Under the pieces are notes generated by a model, which was not told the DNA's origin, made no database searches, and saw nothing but the letters and a program-made list of their open reading frames with translations. Below, piece by piece: positions 11,946 to 24,831 of a DNA stretch of 64,000 nucleotides (positions are counted from its first letter, which is position 1; each line of letters starts with the position of its first letter). The translations under genes were made by a program, and so were the position numbers. The stretch is from the NCBI GenBank assembly GCA_008973525.1, contig WACJ01000528.1:744001-808000 (forward strand). Reading direction: 5' to 3'. This stretch comes from Stenopsyche tienmushanensis (taxonomy: Eukaryota; Arthropoda; Insecta; Trichoptera; Stenopsychidae).

Positions 11946-12383
11946 TGAACACTACAACATGACTTTACATGATACCATGTTTCTGCTATGCTCATATTGT
12001 CAGGAGATCCTCGCCTACCACTCTGTATTGTCAATCCTCAAAAAAAAACACAGCCCGTTATAGTCACAGTACACTTATTTTCCGGATGGTGCTCGTACAT
12101 AGGAGGAATCACAAAAACTATATGGAAATAATGAATAAAATAGATTAGTATCTACTATTGAATAACATATAAGCTAGCTCGGTTTTGGAGCACCGAATTT
12201 TAAATTCCATAAATAAAATTATATTGCTTTATTCAATGCCTCAATGACTTCATTGATAGTGCAGCTGGATTAGATTTAATAAGCTTCTTTTCGAGATCCT
12301 TGATGTCATCAATTTGTAATAAATTCTCAATTGATTGCAAAAATTTGATCTTCAGTTTCATTTTCAAATATATTAAATATTAT
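11946..12383. other. Intergenic DNA, nothing recognised
   Basis: AT-rich sequence between the old mariner relic and hAT copy B. It may include more decayed mariner sequence at its left end. Confidence 0.4.
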
Positions 12384-12391
12384 GTTGAGAT

Positions 12392-13304
12392 TAAGGAATC
12401 TAATCCCGGAATCCCGGACAGTTTTAGTCTTTCGTGATTCCCGGGATTAATAATCTTAATCCCGAAAAATTCGGGATTGAAATTTTTATCTAACAGAAAT
12501 CGTACACCTCACCAGTAAGATGAAAGCTACTAAATCGAGACATTCCTACCGAAATCTGGACGCTTGGAAACAGTGGCATAACTACTAATTGGCGAGCTTA
12601 GGCGACGCCTAGGGGCTGTCTAATCTATGTATACATATATGTTGTTCAAATTGTTAAATTAACCTTTCCCTACCGGTGATGTATTTACTACCCCTCGACT
12701 CTAATAATGGGAATATCGTTATGAAATATAATAGATACGGGGTTCAGAATTTTTGTATTCCTCCGTAATATAATTACGAATCACATCAAAGTATTATAGT
12801 ATATAAGTATTCATCTGCAGCGACGGAAATAAATAATTTATCGGGAAATCGGGAATTTTGCGAGTTTTAGTCCATGTCTCGGGAGAAAAGGAATTTTATC
12901 AGTCACATTGATGGTGTTATTTGAAAATGGAGGCTCACGCGGTCATCAACTCGAACTAGCATTTAAATATCTGATGAAAATACTTGCAACGAGTGTGGAG
13001 GCCGAGCGTGCATTTTCAGCAGCAAGTTGCTTGACTTCCAAAATCAAATTCAGACTAAATGACAAAACACTCGATGCTTTAATGTTATTTCGGGCATATT
13101 TTCAAAAGAATATTTGATTTTTTTAGTGTTTTATTTATCTATTTTTTAATTGTATTTTTATCTTTCCTTAAATAAATAAAATTCTTTCGCCTTGAGTATA
13201 TTAGTAATTTTTGATCAAATCTAGCAATGTAATTTCTTAAACTATTGAAAATTCCGATCCCGAAATCCCAGGATCGAAACTTTGGTTCGGGATTGCATTC
13301 TCTA
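12392..13304 (+). mobile_element. hAT-family non-autonomous element, copy B
   Basis: It aligns with copy A from the TAAGGAATCTAATCCCG left end to the GGATTGCATTCTCTA-like right end. The putative 8-bp target copies are GTTGAGAT (12384-12391) and GTTACGAT (13305-13312). They match at six of eight positions and keep T at 2 and A at 7, so they look like a decayed duplication. A dimerisation-domain remnant at 12908-13117 reads VEAERAFSAASCLTSK and continues into DALMLFRAYFQKNI, closer to the canonical hAT end than in copy A. Confidence 0.9.
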
Positions 13305-13312
13305 GTTACGAT

Positions 13313-14659
13313 CAATTTCAAAATGAAACTTGTACGGTTGGCTCACTCGAATGATAAATCTTTTATAATTATAATTTGCTATCATTTATATATATATGTA
13401 TCTAGGTTAATGTACCTTGAAGCAAAATAAACTCAATTCATTGGTATATCGTCGACCTTTCATTTGAAAAATGTTGCTTTATGATAAGTCTTCCGGTGAT
13501 TCAATTAAAAAAACATTATCTTTTTATCGATCTTCATTCCTGTGGCATATTCAGACAGATGATTGACCGTACAGATAAAATGCCTATACATTCGATGCAA
13601 TCCTTCGAATAAGGACGCTTAATGCTTTACATGGACATCTATGGATTAATTATATGCATAGATTATTAATATATTGTACATTAAGAGGCAATAAAATGTA
13701 TTACAGCAGACACTTGCATACCGTAAAAGTGTGTGTAATTCGAATTTAATGTGTTGCAGTTACGTCCATAAACGTGATACTTGTATGCAATCCATTTTTG
13801 GACATGGTAACGTGGTTCGGTTTTAAGAAATTATTTTTTTATTTATGTGATCAATTTTCCGGTTTTCTTGCATTTTGTGCGATTTTAATTGTCTTTAACT
13901 AACATAATTTGTTCAATTCAGTCGTAATAAATAAGAAGCATCCATGATAAATTCAAATCGTCATCGCGTTAAATGTTAAGCGATAGCCTAAGAATATAAC
14001 GTTAAGAAAGGGATATATTTTTTAATAAGTTTGGATAGGATTTATAGATAAGAAACTAAGCTATAATTATTGTGTATACAGCCAACAGTTTTCCAAAACT
14101 GATCTTGGTCATCATTGAAAACTAAATATTTGTGATTTATGAACCATTTCATACCGGTCAGATTAACTCGAGCGCAAAAATACACAAACAAAAATTATAC
14201 ACATGTAGATCAATAAGTATAAAACTGTCTGATAATAAAAGAAATTTCCACTTTATTTTGGGTTCAAAAATGTTATCAAAGAATTTGCAATAACAAAAAA
14301 GCACGTTTCGATACTATGTATGGCTATTATCTAGATCAGAGTTCTATAACATTTTCGATACTATGAACTTCCCACAAATACGGAGTAAATGTTTTAAAAG
14401 AACATATTATTGGCACTTAAAAAAATGATGAAGTATTTGCATTGCATTTCGCACCCATTTTTATCGAACGTACAATATACAAAAGGGTTTTTAAATAAGG
14501 ACGCTCGATTTTTAAATGTAAACAAATCATGTTGTGTATGAGATATTCAGTTCAATTATTTTTTTATTTGAAAGAATATTTTATGGCATTAAGTATGTAA
14601 TATAACGTCGTTCAAATGTCCACAGAATTGTTTAATGATACGTATTCGGGATGTCTAAT
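13313..14659. other. AT-rich intergenic DNA
   Basis: No gene or element was recognised in this stretch. Confidence 0.5.
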
Positions 14660-15125
14660 AATCGATGATTTTTTCGGGCTAAATTTGCTGAATTGCTGAA
14701 TGGCGAAAGAAGCCTAAAGGTGATAAATTGCTCGAACTTGATGGCCAGTTCACCTCGCCGCCGTGCGAGATAATTCCTTCAAATCGCCCGTACCGAATGT
14801 CTATCGTGGCATGCGCTGTGCGGCACGTAGTGTAGTATATCATCCAGTTTAGGCTACACAAATTGCTTATCGTCAATCTGCAGCACTCACCATTGACGTT
14901 TATGGCAAAGCAAGTTTCTTTTTAGGAGAAATCCGGATCGATAATTCCGCCAGACCAAAATCCGCACCAAACAGTAACTTTCTCGGAGTGTATTTGGTGC
15001 TGGTGTATCTCGTCTGGATTGGTATCGTCCCAAATCCGATCATTTTGCTTGTTCACATATCCATTCATCCAAAAATGGGTGTAGTCGCTAAAGAAGATTT
15101 TTGGTGAAATTTGGGTCAACTTCAT
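14660..15125 (-). mobile_element. Decayed Tc1/mariner-superfamily (IS630-like) transposase relic
   Basis: On the minus strand, 15125-14922 reads IFFSDYTHFWMNGYVNKQN followed by RIWDDTN and SEKVTVWCGFWSGGIID. This is the first-catalytic region of an arthropod IS630/Tc-type transposase in which the usual SDE is SDY. After a break, 14876-14679 contains TCRTAHATIDI and VNWPSSSSNLSPLGFF, corresponding to the second- and third-catalytic regions (TCHTA... and NWPPRS.DL.PLDFF in relatives). Key acidic residues are lost and frames are broken. hAT copy C begins just beyond its right side. Confidence 0.75.
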
Positions 15126-15172
15126 ATAACATACAACATATTTTGAGCCTTTCTATTGAAAGACTCTGTATA

Positions 15173-15767
15173 TAGGCAATCCAATTCCAAGATCCCGGAC
15201 AGTTTTAGGTGCTCATGAATCCCGGGATTAGTAAATGTAAACCCAGCACAAATAAAGCACGTAGAAGGCTACTAAATCGAGACATTCCCGCCGAAATCTG
15301 GACGCTTAGAAAAAGTGGCGTAACTACTAATTGGTGAGTTTAGGCGATACCTAGGGGTAGTAGCTGTCTAACTTATCTATACATATATAGAGTTTATATA
15401 TGTTTTTCAAATTGTTATATTAACCTTTCTCTTCCGGTGATGTATTTACTACACCTCGACTCTAATAATGGGAATATCGATATGAAATATAATAGATACG
15501 GGGTTCAGAATTTGTGTATTCCTCCGTAATATAATTACGAATCATATCAAAGTATTACAGTATATAAGTATTCATCTGCAGCGACGGAAATAAATAATTT
15601 GTCGGGAAATTGGGAATTTTGCAAGTTTTAATCCTTGCCTCAGCAGAAAGGAATTTTATCAGTCACATTGATGGTGTTATACGAAAATGGGGGGTCACGC
15701 GGTCTTCAACTCGAACTAGCATTTAAATATCTGATGACGATACCTCCGACGAGTGTGGAAGCTGAGC
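15173..15767 (+). mobile_element. hAT-family element, copy C (3' truncated)
   Basis: The sequence starts TAGGCAATCCAATTCC, follows copies A and B closely through the interior, and stops matching at 15767 within the SVEAE codons of the dimerisation remnant. The right terminal repeat is gone, so no target duplication can be tested. An internal deletion near 15240 removes part of the subterminal region. Confidence 0.88.
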
Positions 15768-18700
15768 ATTATTCAAATGTTTTTACAACCCCTGAATTTA
15801 ATTTAAAGCATTCTATTTATATAGGAAAAATCTGAAAATTTATAATTAAAACATTCGAAACTTGGCAAAATCATGCAAAAGCACGTTTATAGATTTTCTA
15901 CATTAAAAAGGTTGGCCATGATGTAACCCAAAGATTGAAATAATACTTGCCCGATTGCGCAATTCTGATTTAGAGGACCTTCGATGACCTCACAAGAATT
16001 GGCAAAATATAACAGTTTTAATTAATTGCGAGTATACATCCTTATCAAACGGAGTTCTTACATTTTGATTTTTTACACTATCAATATGTAAACAATTATG
16101 CCATATTTGGACAAAGTCGCGTTACTCTCTTTATCTTTGAACGAGGTGGAGAGAGTGAATGTGACCCCCGACAACTAATATCTTATTGATTTAACCTTTT
16201 TTACTTCAATGGTGACGTCATTGCGCCATTTATAAGATGGATCCTTTCAAGACGCGACGCATCTATTAATGCTTGTGCGCTATGTACCAAACACATCAAA
16301 CCATTATTTTCATGCATTCGTTTTTTATCACAAATGAAGAAAGTATACCGGCTTCAGAATCGAATATCTCGAAATAAACAAGGACGAGTTTGATGTAAGC
16401 ATGAATACATTTGAAATTGATGATTTTTAAATATAATCCCATCCTTCAAACATTATGCAAACTAGACATATACCTATTTTTCAATTATTATACGTATTCT
16501 TTTTAATTATGCTGCCCTTGAACAGTTAATATAATTTGATTAAATTCTGTTAGCATTCAATATTTTTGCTATAAATACCATCTATAGAACGGTTTAAGTA
16601 TGAATCCATCGTTATTGTGAAATACAGAATTTCATTAAATTTTCAATAGATCTTGAATTTAAAAAAAAATGATGTTGTTAAAACGGAGCGCCTGCAACAG
16701 GTTAAATTAATTTTGATCATACTTTATCAGAGGAAAAAAAGGATTTTACAAATAATAGCTGCTTGTTTATTTTACGCAATTATGCTTTTTGCTACATTTT
16801 ATGCTCAATGAAAACATGTTAACAACTGGTGGTTCGCAGTCCATAGTTTCTCATTTACAATTAAATATAGCAAACTATTGATTATATCATAAGACTGTTG
16901 ATAATTGAGTTATTTCGGTGCAATAACAACAGATCGGACATAGGATTGTTATGTCTCATGCCGTTTCCTTGAGAATCAGTATTCATGTCATGCTGCTACG
17001 TGACTTTTGAAGACGTATGGCGATCTCCGAACGAGTTTTATCAACCAGTTCGTATCTTTAGAAGATGTTTCAAGTGAAGTATTTCAAATAAAAATTAATT
17101 AAAAGAGCGACTCATTAAACTAAAAGTTAAATAAACACGTGTTTATCGACAGCGAAATAAATTGATCCATATGTCAGAAAGAATTTATTTCTTGCTATTC
17201 ATTATGTCTTCCAGAAAAAATGTTTTGTTGCGAAGAATAGCTGTCGATCTTATTGACGATTTACGCTTAGTAGTATGGGAACAGTGCGTTTAAAATATCT
17301 GCATTTCGTCGAAGTAAAATGGCCTTACTAAGCCGACAAACAAGATTTTTTCAGTCCATATATGTCACACAACTCTAATTTAATACAAAGAAACAAATAC
17401 TGAGACTGAATATTGCATTTATTTAATAAAAAGCAAGAATATATCTCACTATATTCTCGTTCTTTATTGAGTTGGATCTCATTTTAACGAGTGCATATTA
17501 ACACGATGTGACAACATTCCTGAAACATCCCCATCAAACGAACCGCATCTCGTCACAGATTCATTAATACAAAAAATCCAGATATAGAATAAGAGTGAAT
17601 ATATATTAATTTAAAGGCAAAAGAACAATTTGCAAGCAAATTGTTTTCAGAAATAATTAATTTAAATTGAACCAAAACTAAAGAACTCAAATGCCCACGA
17701 GGTATTCCACGAACCAAAAATTCTCCCATCGCGTTTTCAACACATGATTCTTTCATTAACATATTTTCTATTTTTCATATTATTTGAATTGATTTAATAT
17801 TACGCATATATGACACAAAAATATGCGCTCCGATAAGACTTACATGCGTATGCATGAATTATATAACGCAAGTCGTTGATTTCATACATAATTATTTATG
17901 ATAATTTTTATTGTACTTGACACCAAGTTCAAACCATAGTAAAAGGGCTTTATAAAAATGCTTAGAATTGTTTTAAAATTGTTAAATTATTTAGCATACA
18001 TATCAATTGCAAATTCGTACGTAATTTACACACTGCAGAAAATGCACTTATTTGATAATTTTATACCGACATCTGTTAATATACCTTATTAATAAAATAA
18101 ATTTAAATGGTGTAAATCTTGGATTATAATAATAATATTTAATAATATTTTATACAAGCATAAAGTTTTCATGAAATGTCAATAGATGGCGAAAATAATT
18201 TCAAAAATATATAATCGTTTTAATAAAATTTATTTATAATTTTAATCTTTATTGTAAAAAAATATTTATTCAATTTGGCATTTTAAATAATTACACGCCT
18301 ATTTTTAATATTATTGTTTGTAGTGTATTATCTCAAATAATATTTTTTATGTTATCAAACATCAACAGATGTCACTATATTCCCAAATATGATAATTGTT
18401 TTATGCAATTAAATCATCATTTTAATAAAAATGATTTAATTAATATCTCATTTCGGTCGATTTTTTATGGATTTTATTGCATTTTATTGATAATTTATTT
18501 TAAAAAAAATTATAATCTCATAAAAATCAAATGGGATTCATGAATATAATTTTCAACACGATAAAAAATTTTGAAATTGACATGTATTAAATTTTAAATT
18601 GTTTATTTAGAATCTATTACATTTTTTTGTTATGAAATCAATTTAAATATAATGTATAGATTCAAAAATTAACCAAGGTCTAAAATAAGATTTTCGAGTA

Positions 18701-18930
18701 AGAACTGCATCAATTCAATAACATCATGTACAAAATGCTTTTTGTGGAGTAAATATTTTTTCGCTTCTCTTGATCAATTTTTTTTGGCGGGCCCCATCCC
18801 AACAGTTTGTAACTCTTGAGACTTAATTTTTTAAACAAACAAACATTTTTTGGTTAAATAGTGTTTTTTGTAAATAATTCTATGAAAAAATATCATATTC
18901 GTGTATAGATAATTGTTTTTTTTTTATATT
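15768..18930. other. Very AT-rich intergenic DNA
   Basis: No gene or element was recognised. From about 17.9 kb the sequence becomes extremely AT-rich with long A/T runs. Confidence 0.5.
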
Positions 18931-18976
18931 TTCTCCGACCCCCAGGGGTTCGTAGACCCCAGCTTAAGAACCGCTG
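18931..18976. mobile_element. Solitary hAT-type terminal fragment
   Basis: The sequence runs CCCAGGGGTTCGTAGACCCC and then ends TTAAGAACCGCTG at 18976. Reversed, this is CAGCGGTTCTTAA, a terminal motif common to hAT elements of animals, with the usual adjoining GGGG/CCCC hairpin. No partner end or clear 8-bp duplication was found. It is unrelated to the copies A-C family. Confidence 0.5.
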
Positions 18977-20189
18977 CTCTATGGGACAAAATCCAAGGAT
19001 TCACTCGATTTTCAAAAATATGATCATCAATCGACTTGTCTTAATAAATTGCTCATTCTCTTAATTAAATTTAAATTACAATAATTTTTTTCCGTCCTAT
19101 ACATAAAAATGCCTCAATATATTATCACTTTTATTCAGCATCTCTTCAATTATCATTTGTATTGCTGGTATTACTGTAATGTTCATCATTATTGTCAGAA
19201 ATTTAAATCATAATGTACTTGCAAATTATTAAATTATATTCATCATTGCTTATTTTTTACTTTTAATTGGTTAATTAATTTTTCTAACTAAGCTTTGTCA
19301 TCAAAGTGTAGCAATATTCTGGATTGGATTTGATTTAATCCAATTTATTAAATATTTTTGTTAGTATATGGATATTCCGGATGCTTGGATGAACACTCAT
19401 AGTGCTATAAAATATTTATCTTTCAAGTAAAATCTGAAGACATTTTTTATGCTCATTTTGTAAATGTTACTTTTTAAGGTTATTCCAAATTAATTTTTTT
19501 TAGATTGTAAAATTTGTTCAAGAAATTCGTTGAATGTCCTATAATAAACTCCATTCAGATTTGACAAACTGCGACTATACGTTGCTTGATGGTTGATTGA
19601 AAGAGTACGAAGAGGAAAGGTTTCAAATCACAATCTTTATTTGTAATAGGAACAGGATTTAGGGTTTTATACTTACCATTAAATAGGATTTGTCTTTGGT
19701 GATACAATGTTAATAAATAAAACTCAATTGTCAAATAAAAGCTTAGCTTTATTACTCATTATGTTAATTAAAGAAACATACATCATCCGTTTCAACAATT
19801 CTCCACTATGGGGTGGTCATGTTTTGCAGACAATAATCATAGATATTAAACAATATAAGGGTTTTCAATATATTTTTTTTGTCTTTGTATCGTCATCCAT
19901 CAATAATAAATAAAACTTTTAATAAGTTTAGTATACTTGGATTGAATCATTGCAATAAAATTGATATTTTTTTAATTACTTTTGTTTAAACTAGTACACC
20001 GAACAGTTGAAACCTCTAATAACATTTATGGACAAAGACACACGCCTTATAGTGATAAATTATAAGCAATATGACAATGTATCATTATATCGTAATCGAT
20101 ATACATATATATATATATAAATATATATATAATGTAATTATAAATTCATAATAATAATAAATATTAGATCAATAGTATTGAAAGAATGC
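18977..20189. other. Very AT-rich intergenic DNA
   Basis: No gene was seen. The stretch contains an alternating TA tract at 20101-20135. It probably lies beyond the 3' end of pros. Confidence 0.5.
20101..20135. repeat. TA microsatellite
   Basis: An alternating AT/TA tract interrupted by single bases, within very AT-rich DNA. Confidence 0.8.
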
Positions 20190-20840
20190 GATGATGTGTG
20201 CGTCAGCCGTGCTCGGGGGGTGACAACCCTCGCCGCCGGAGCGGCCTCACTTGCAATTGATTCTAGGACAGCTTCCAAGCTTCCTTCTTTTCAAGAAGTT
20301 TATATCTCTTTTTACACTCGGAATAATATAAACATTTAGGTAATCATTTTTAATATACTTTTTTTTATCTATAATTTAAATACCGGGAGACCGGGTGGCG
20401 GCCAGGGGGACTTAAAATATATTTTTATTTACAAATGGTTTAAAAATCCTAAAATTTATCCGATCCTAAGCTTAAAAATTAAATACAAAACGCATGATGT
20501 TCTAAATTTATCTAATTTTTTCATTTTTTTTTCTATAATAATGATTTATGAAATTTTGCTCTTTACACCAACGTTAGAAATATCAATACAAAAATACTCT
20601 TTTTGAATAAATTTTTATACACGTAATTTTTTAAATATAATTTGGGCTGGCCACCCTGGGCGCGGTCCGGCCTCCGCTCGCGAGCCTCGCCCGCTATCGC
20701 CTGACATTTGTACTGTTGCACTAAACCGCGGGCCGCGGCCCACCGGGGGGCCGCCGGCCTCTCAAGAAAACTTGCACGATTAGAAGTCCTTTCTATGCTT
20801 ATAAAGAAGATTTTATAGTATACATATATAAATATATATG

Positions 20841-20862
20841 CGCGAGCGGAGGTGCGCTCGCG
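20841..20862. other. GC hairpin with distant complementary partner
   Basis: CGCGAGCG (20841-20848) pairs with CGCTCGCG (20855-20862) around a 6-base loop. The 12-mer CGCGAGCGGAGG (20841-20852) is also the exact reverse complement of 20671-20682. The region can therefore fold locally or with a site 160 bases away. Confidence 0.6.
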
Positions 20863-22069
20863 AGATTAACATCTGAAATTTTGAAAATAATAACACTTAT
20901 AACGACGAAATCGTATTTTATACAAAACTATATACTTTATTACAGGAATCCTCGATGTGATTTATTAATAATTTAGATTTTTCATATATAAACAACTCTC
21001 TAAACCGAAACGAACGCGCAGAAATGAAAGGCCAAAAGACATCTCTGCTGAACGGGAACTAAAGGACCTTCTTCACGCAACTTCAAAAGCGGAGCTCTGT
21101 CGAGTGTTGCGGGCGCGAGGCGATTGCTTCAGGTAATCGCTTCCGAAAAAATGATGAATCTTCGATCTAAACGTAAGCCGGTCGTACCGAAGGAACGAAA
21201 GTGAGTCCGGAGTGACTATTGCTTGCGAGGGGGTGGAGGGTTGCGGCCGTCGCCGACTGCTAGAAACGTAACCCGGGTCTGCCGTGGGGATCCACGAGAA
21301 CTGGAGGACTGATTTGGAGGATGCGCTTTGGAAACTTAAAACCTGTTGTCCTAAAGTCGGGGAAGGAGCCTGTACATTCGTCTTAAAGCTACGGAGGCGC
21401 GGGCCGGGGGCGCGAGAGGCGCTGAACGCGCGAGCGCGCGCCCCCGGTCCTCGCCCCCTAATTCACCTAATCTATTGTAATGCAATATTGCGTACTTCAA
21501 AAAATGTCTCAAATGAAAACAAGAACGATTCAATAATATCAAAGAGTAATCTTAATAGTCAAATACTGAGCGCTACGACTAGAGTAAGTTGACGATGTTC
21601 AACGGTAACAATATTATCTTTAAGGTAAAAACGTCAGAGAGGGCGGCCGCCGAGCGGCAGCATGGGGACCGGGGCGCTTTGGTTGGGCGAACAGTTCTAT
21701 TTAGGGCCCTTTTTTGTAATTTTATTTTTTTTTTTCGTAAAAAATCAACATTTTTGAAGGCACTTTTGATCGGACGAGGTGGCCCAGTGTGGTTTTTGAA
21801 TGAGTGAATGCCTAGTATGCCAAAAGTTTGTATTAAAAGTCTGCTTAAAACGGTATATTTTATTCGGTCGCCTTCATGCTATTGTAATCGGTTTTGGATG
21901 TAGTCAGTGACGAGTGGCTATTTCAGAATTGAGAGCGCCCCCGAGACCCATCGCCGCCCTGGTGGCCTCGGAAAAGAACGGAACCGAACGGGAAGATCGA
22001 CAAATTGTACAACATACCACGATCGGAAAATAATACATACGATAATTAACCCTAGGGTGCCGGCGGGGG

Positions 22070-22090
22070 GCCGGCGGGGTCCCCACCGGC
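22070..22090. other. GC-rich near-perfect inverted repeat
   Basis: GCCGGCGGGG, one T, then CCCCACCGGC. The arms are complementary at nine of ten positions, and the tenth is a G-U pair if transcribed from the minus strand. It sits in the possible pros 3' UTR. Confidence 0.6.
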
Positions 22091-24529
22091 TGCTTGCCGA
22101 CATCTTTCCATACGCGTGACAGACGATTTTCTCTCTACAGCAAATCATCACACTAGATAGGATTTTTTAAGAAAATAGAATTTAAGGCAGATTTTGGTAA
22201 AAATTACACACAATTTTTCAATATTTTTTTGCTTAATTTTTTTCTTTATAAAGATAAGGCGCGAAGGTGCTTCAAATAAGCTTGTACTTTTTTTCGTGAT
22301 ATTTTAGACCGGGGATCCGAAACTTTGCCGAGATTGTGAGAACTGGTATGCGGAGTCAAACAACAGACCTGTAAACCAAAGGATTTTACGTGCTAGATTC
22401 CAAATCATTTCCCTAAGTGATGCTACGGCGGAACTTATGAAACACTTTCGATGCACCCTTACAGAAACAATACGGAACGTCCGAAACATTGATCCGAAAT
22501 GCTGTGTGCAAAAAATAAGAGCCAAATCAACATTTTCTGTCAAATAATCGATAATAAATCCGGTAAAACGTTTCCCAAATAGAATGTTGCTGTAGTTTCA
22601 AATTAAACAAATTAATCGGTGGTGGCTCGCAGCAGGGGTGCGAGCCGGGGGCGCCGAATTTAGCCGGCGGATGGCTCCGTGGAACGGAACAAGATTTATA
22701 CTGCCCTGTGTGAGCAGTCGATCCATCGAAATGTCAAAATTCACAGTGAAGCCTTCTCGACGCTCCACAGGGTCAGCTGGCGACGATCGCACTCTTTAAA
22801 TCGGACGACGACTCGGTCGTCTCGGATAACGTCGTCTTCGTCGAAAGGATGCGGCCTCGACTGACGTCGAAGGGCGCATCCCTCGCGGTTGCTCGATAGC
22901 CTGCGAGACGCTAAACATCAAAAAACAAACTCCCACAAGAAACAACTGTTATTTTCTAAGGCTATCGAACAACAAATTCATAACACTAATCTACATTCCC
23001 GTGGATTTCTTTCAGTCAGAAGAAATGTTTATTGCCAGGGAAACGTTTTTTTTGTATCTGTTTAAAGTTAGCTGTGTTTAATCATTATGATATGCTAACA
23101 CAATGTTTCAAAATGTATAATATAAATAAAAGTACGGTTTTCAATGGGCGGTTACGGGGAGCGGATATTTCGCCCCAGTAAACTGGTCAGGGCGGTCGGA
23201 TTCAAATCCGCCCACTCTCTAAAAACTAATTTTCGATTTTTCTCATTAATGTTAAAGATAACTTTATAAATATTACAAATTGTTCTTTGATATTGACAAT
23301 CTTAATCCTATTACATTAATTAATTAGTAGTGATGCACAGCAATCGAAACACTGGCATTCGATGGTACAAGGGATGATAAATACATAAAAAAAAAAGAAA
23401 AAAAAAAATAATACAAAAAAAATCAGCAAAAAATCAATATTTAATTAATAAAGTATATTTTTAAGTTTACATAAAAAAATAAGTGTATAAATCATCAATC
23501 GAAATTAATACAAAAAAAAATAATAAATATGTACAATCAATAGGACAAATAATAAAATGATAGAATCGAAGAGGAATAAATAAGTCATAGGAAAGAATCG
23601 TGTTTAAAAATCCCGTGGACCAAAAAGGTTGACTAGGAGACTCACCACTGGTCGCTGTGCGCTATAATCTACCACCTTAATTCTACCATATCCACCTTAA
23701 AATTATGCTCTAAGACTAAATTTGATCAATAAATAAAACCGGCTATAATAAACGCGGTCACGGGATGGCGAAACGCCACATTAAAAAAAATTACAACAGT
23801 ATGAACTAGGAATGATCGGATCTAGCCGACGGTACAGACTAGCACAGTGATTATTTTTTCATCTTTGGGCTGATTTTCAACTAACATTATAAGTTTTTGT
23901 TCGTTTTATTACAACTTTAATAAATAGATAATAGGTAAAATATTTTATACAAATGTCTAATGGCTAGTATGCTTCACTCTTTTGATAAACATCGTCATCT
24001 GTCTCTTTCGGGTTCTTAATCGTTAATAACATTTTTTTGGAGATAGTATTTACAGTATTTGGCTTGCACCGTTTTTCATTATTTTTACTATTTCTAAATC
24101 TAGTTCTGGTACGACACTCAAGTAAACTACGAATTGTGATTGTTACATAGTAAAAAATCGCCCGGAACAGTTTACGCGTGGCGCCCTTTTTTTTTTTTAA
24201 AAAAACCCGCCATTTGATTGAAACCGTTCAAATCCACACGTAATATTTTTTTTAACTAAAAAATACAATAATCATATGAATAAAATTAAACATTAGCCAA
24301 AATTCTTATCATATATTAATATAAACATACAACCACAGAATAGTTATAAATCTTGTTACCGTAAAATTACATTTATTTTCATAAAATTTTGAATAGTTTT
24401 TTTTATTATTTAGATTTAAGTTAATAACTATTATTTATTATTTTTTCCTTAAAAACTTTAATCGTAAGACAATATTATTAATCATTTTTTATCAATTTTT
24501 GAACTGAAGGCCTAAATGCGAGTGTCGTC

Positions 24530-24535
24530 TTTATT
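24530..24535 (-). terminator. Candidate proximal poly(A) signal of pros
   Basis: The minus strand reads AATAAA within CACCAATAAAGACG, about 115 bases after the pros stop. The sequence between stop and signal is of mixed composition, and a few tens of bases further the DNA becomes AT-rich. Use of the site is inferred. Confidence 0.4.
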
Positions 24536-24651
24536 GGTGTGCGATAATATATATATTTTTAATTATTTTTTTATTATTTAAATTTAGACAATGTCGACTG
24601 CGTGCCGCTCGATGTCACGCCGGAGCCATCCTTCGACAGTCTGCATATAAT

Positions 24652-24831
24652 TTACTCCAACTGCTCCAAGAAATTTGGAGATTTGAAGTATTCCGGAACT
24701 GGATCGTCTAGACGCGAGATGACTTTGTAAATTGACTTTTTCCACGATTGCTCTGCATCTTTGCCACCCTGGATGGCACGGAAGAACTCTCGGAGCGTCT
24801 GTTCGACCACATATCGGAAGTTTGAGGGAAC
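24652..24831 (-). CDS. pros: pros coding exon 4 (end of prospero domain)
   Basis: Encodes residues 1121-1179: [19 protein letters not shown], then a central part with [20 protein letters not shown], ending in PNFLEQLE and TAA at 24654-24652. The acceptor is TTTTACAG before 24831. This C-terminal half of the prospero domain packs on the homeodomain in known family structures and is among the most conserved parts of the protein. Confidence 0.97.
   Translation of the reverse strand, partial: VPSNFRYVVEQTLREFFRAIQGGKDAEQSWKKSIYKVISRLDDPVPEYFKSPNFLEQLE

Larger units (their letters stand above)
20190..24651 (-). other. pros: Possible long 3' UTR / downstream region of pros with GC-rich patches
   Basis: Downstream of the pros stop, the DNA alternates between AT-rich stretches and short, strongly GC-rich patches (about 20.2, 20.65-20.76, 20.84, 21.2-21.45, 21.65, 21.95-22.1, 22.6-22.9 and 23.15 kb). 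No frame here resembles a protein. The patches stop at about 20.19 kb, where the sequence becomes uniformly AT-rich. The pattern resembles a long UTR with structured segments, but the region could instead hold a separate non-coding transcript. A usable proximal poly(A) signal at 24535-24530 would give a UTR of only about 140 bases. Confidence 0.4.
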
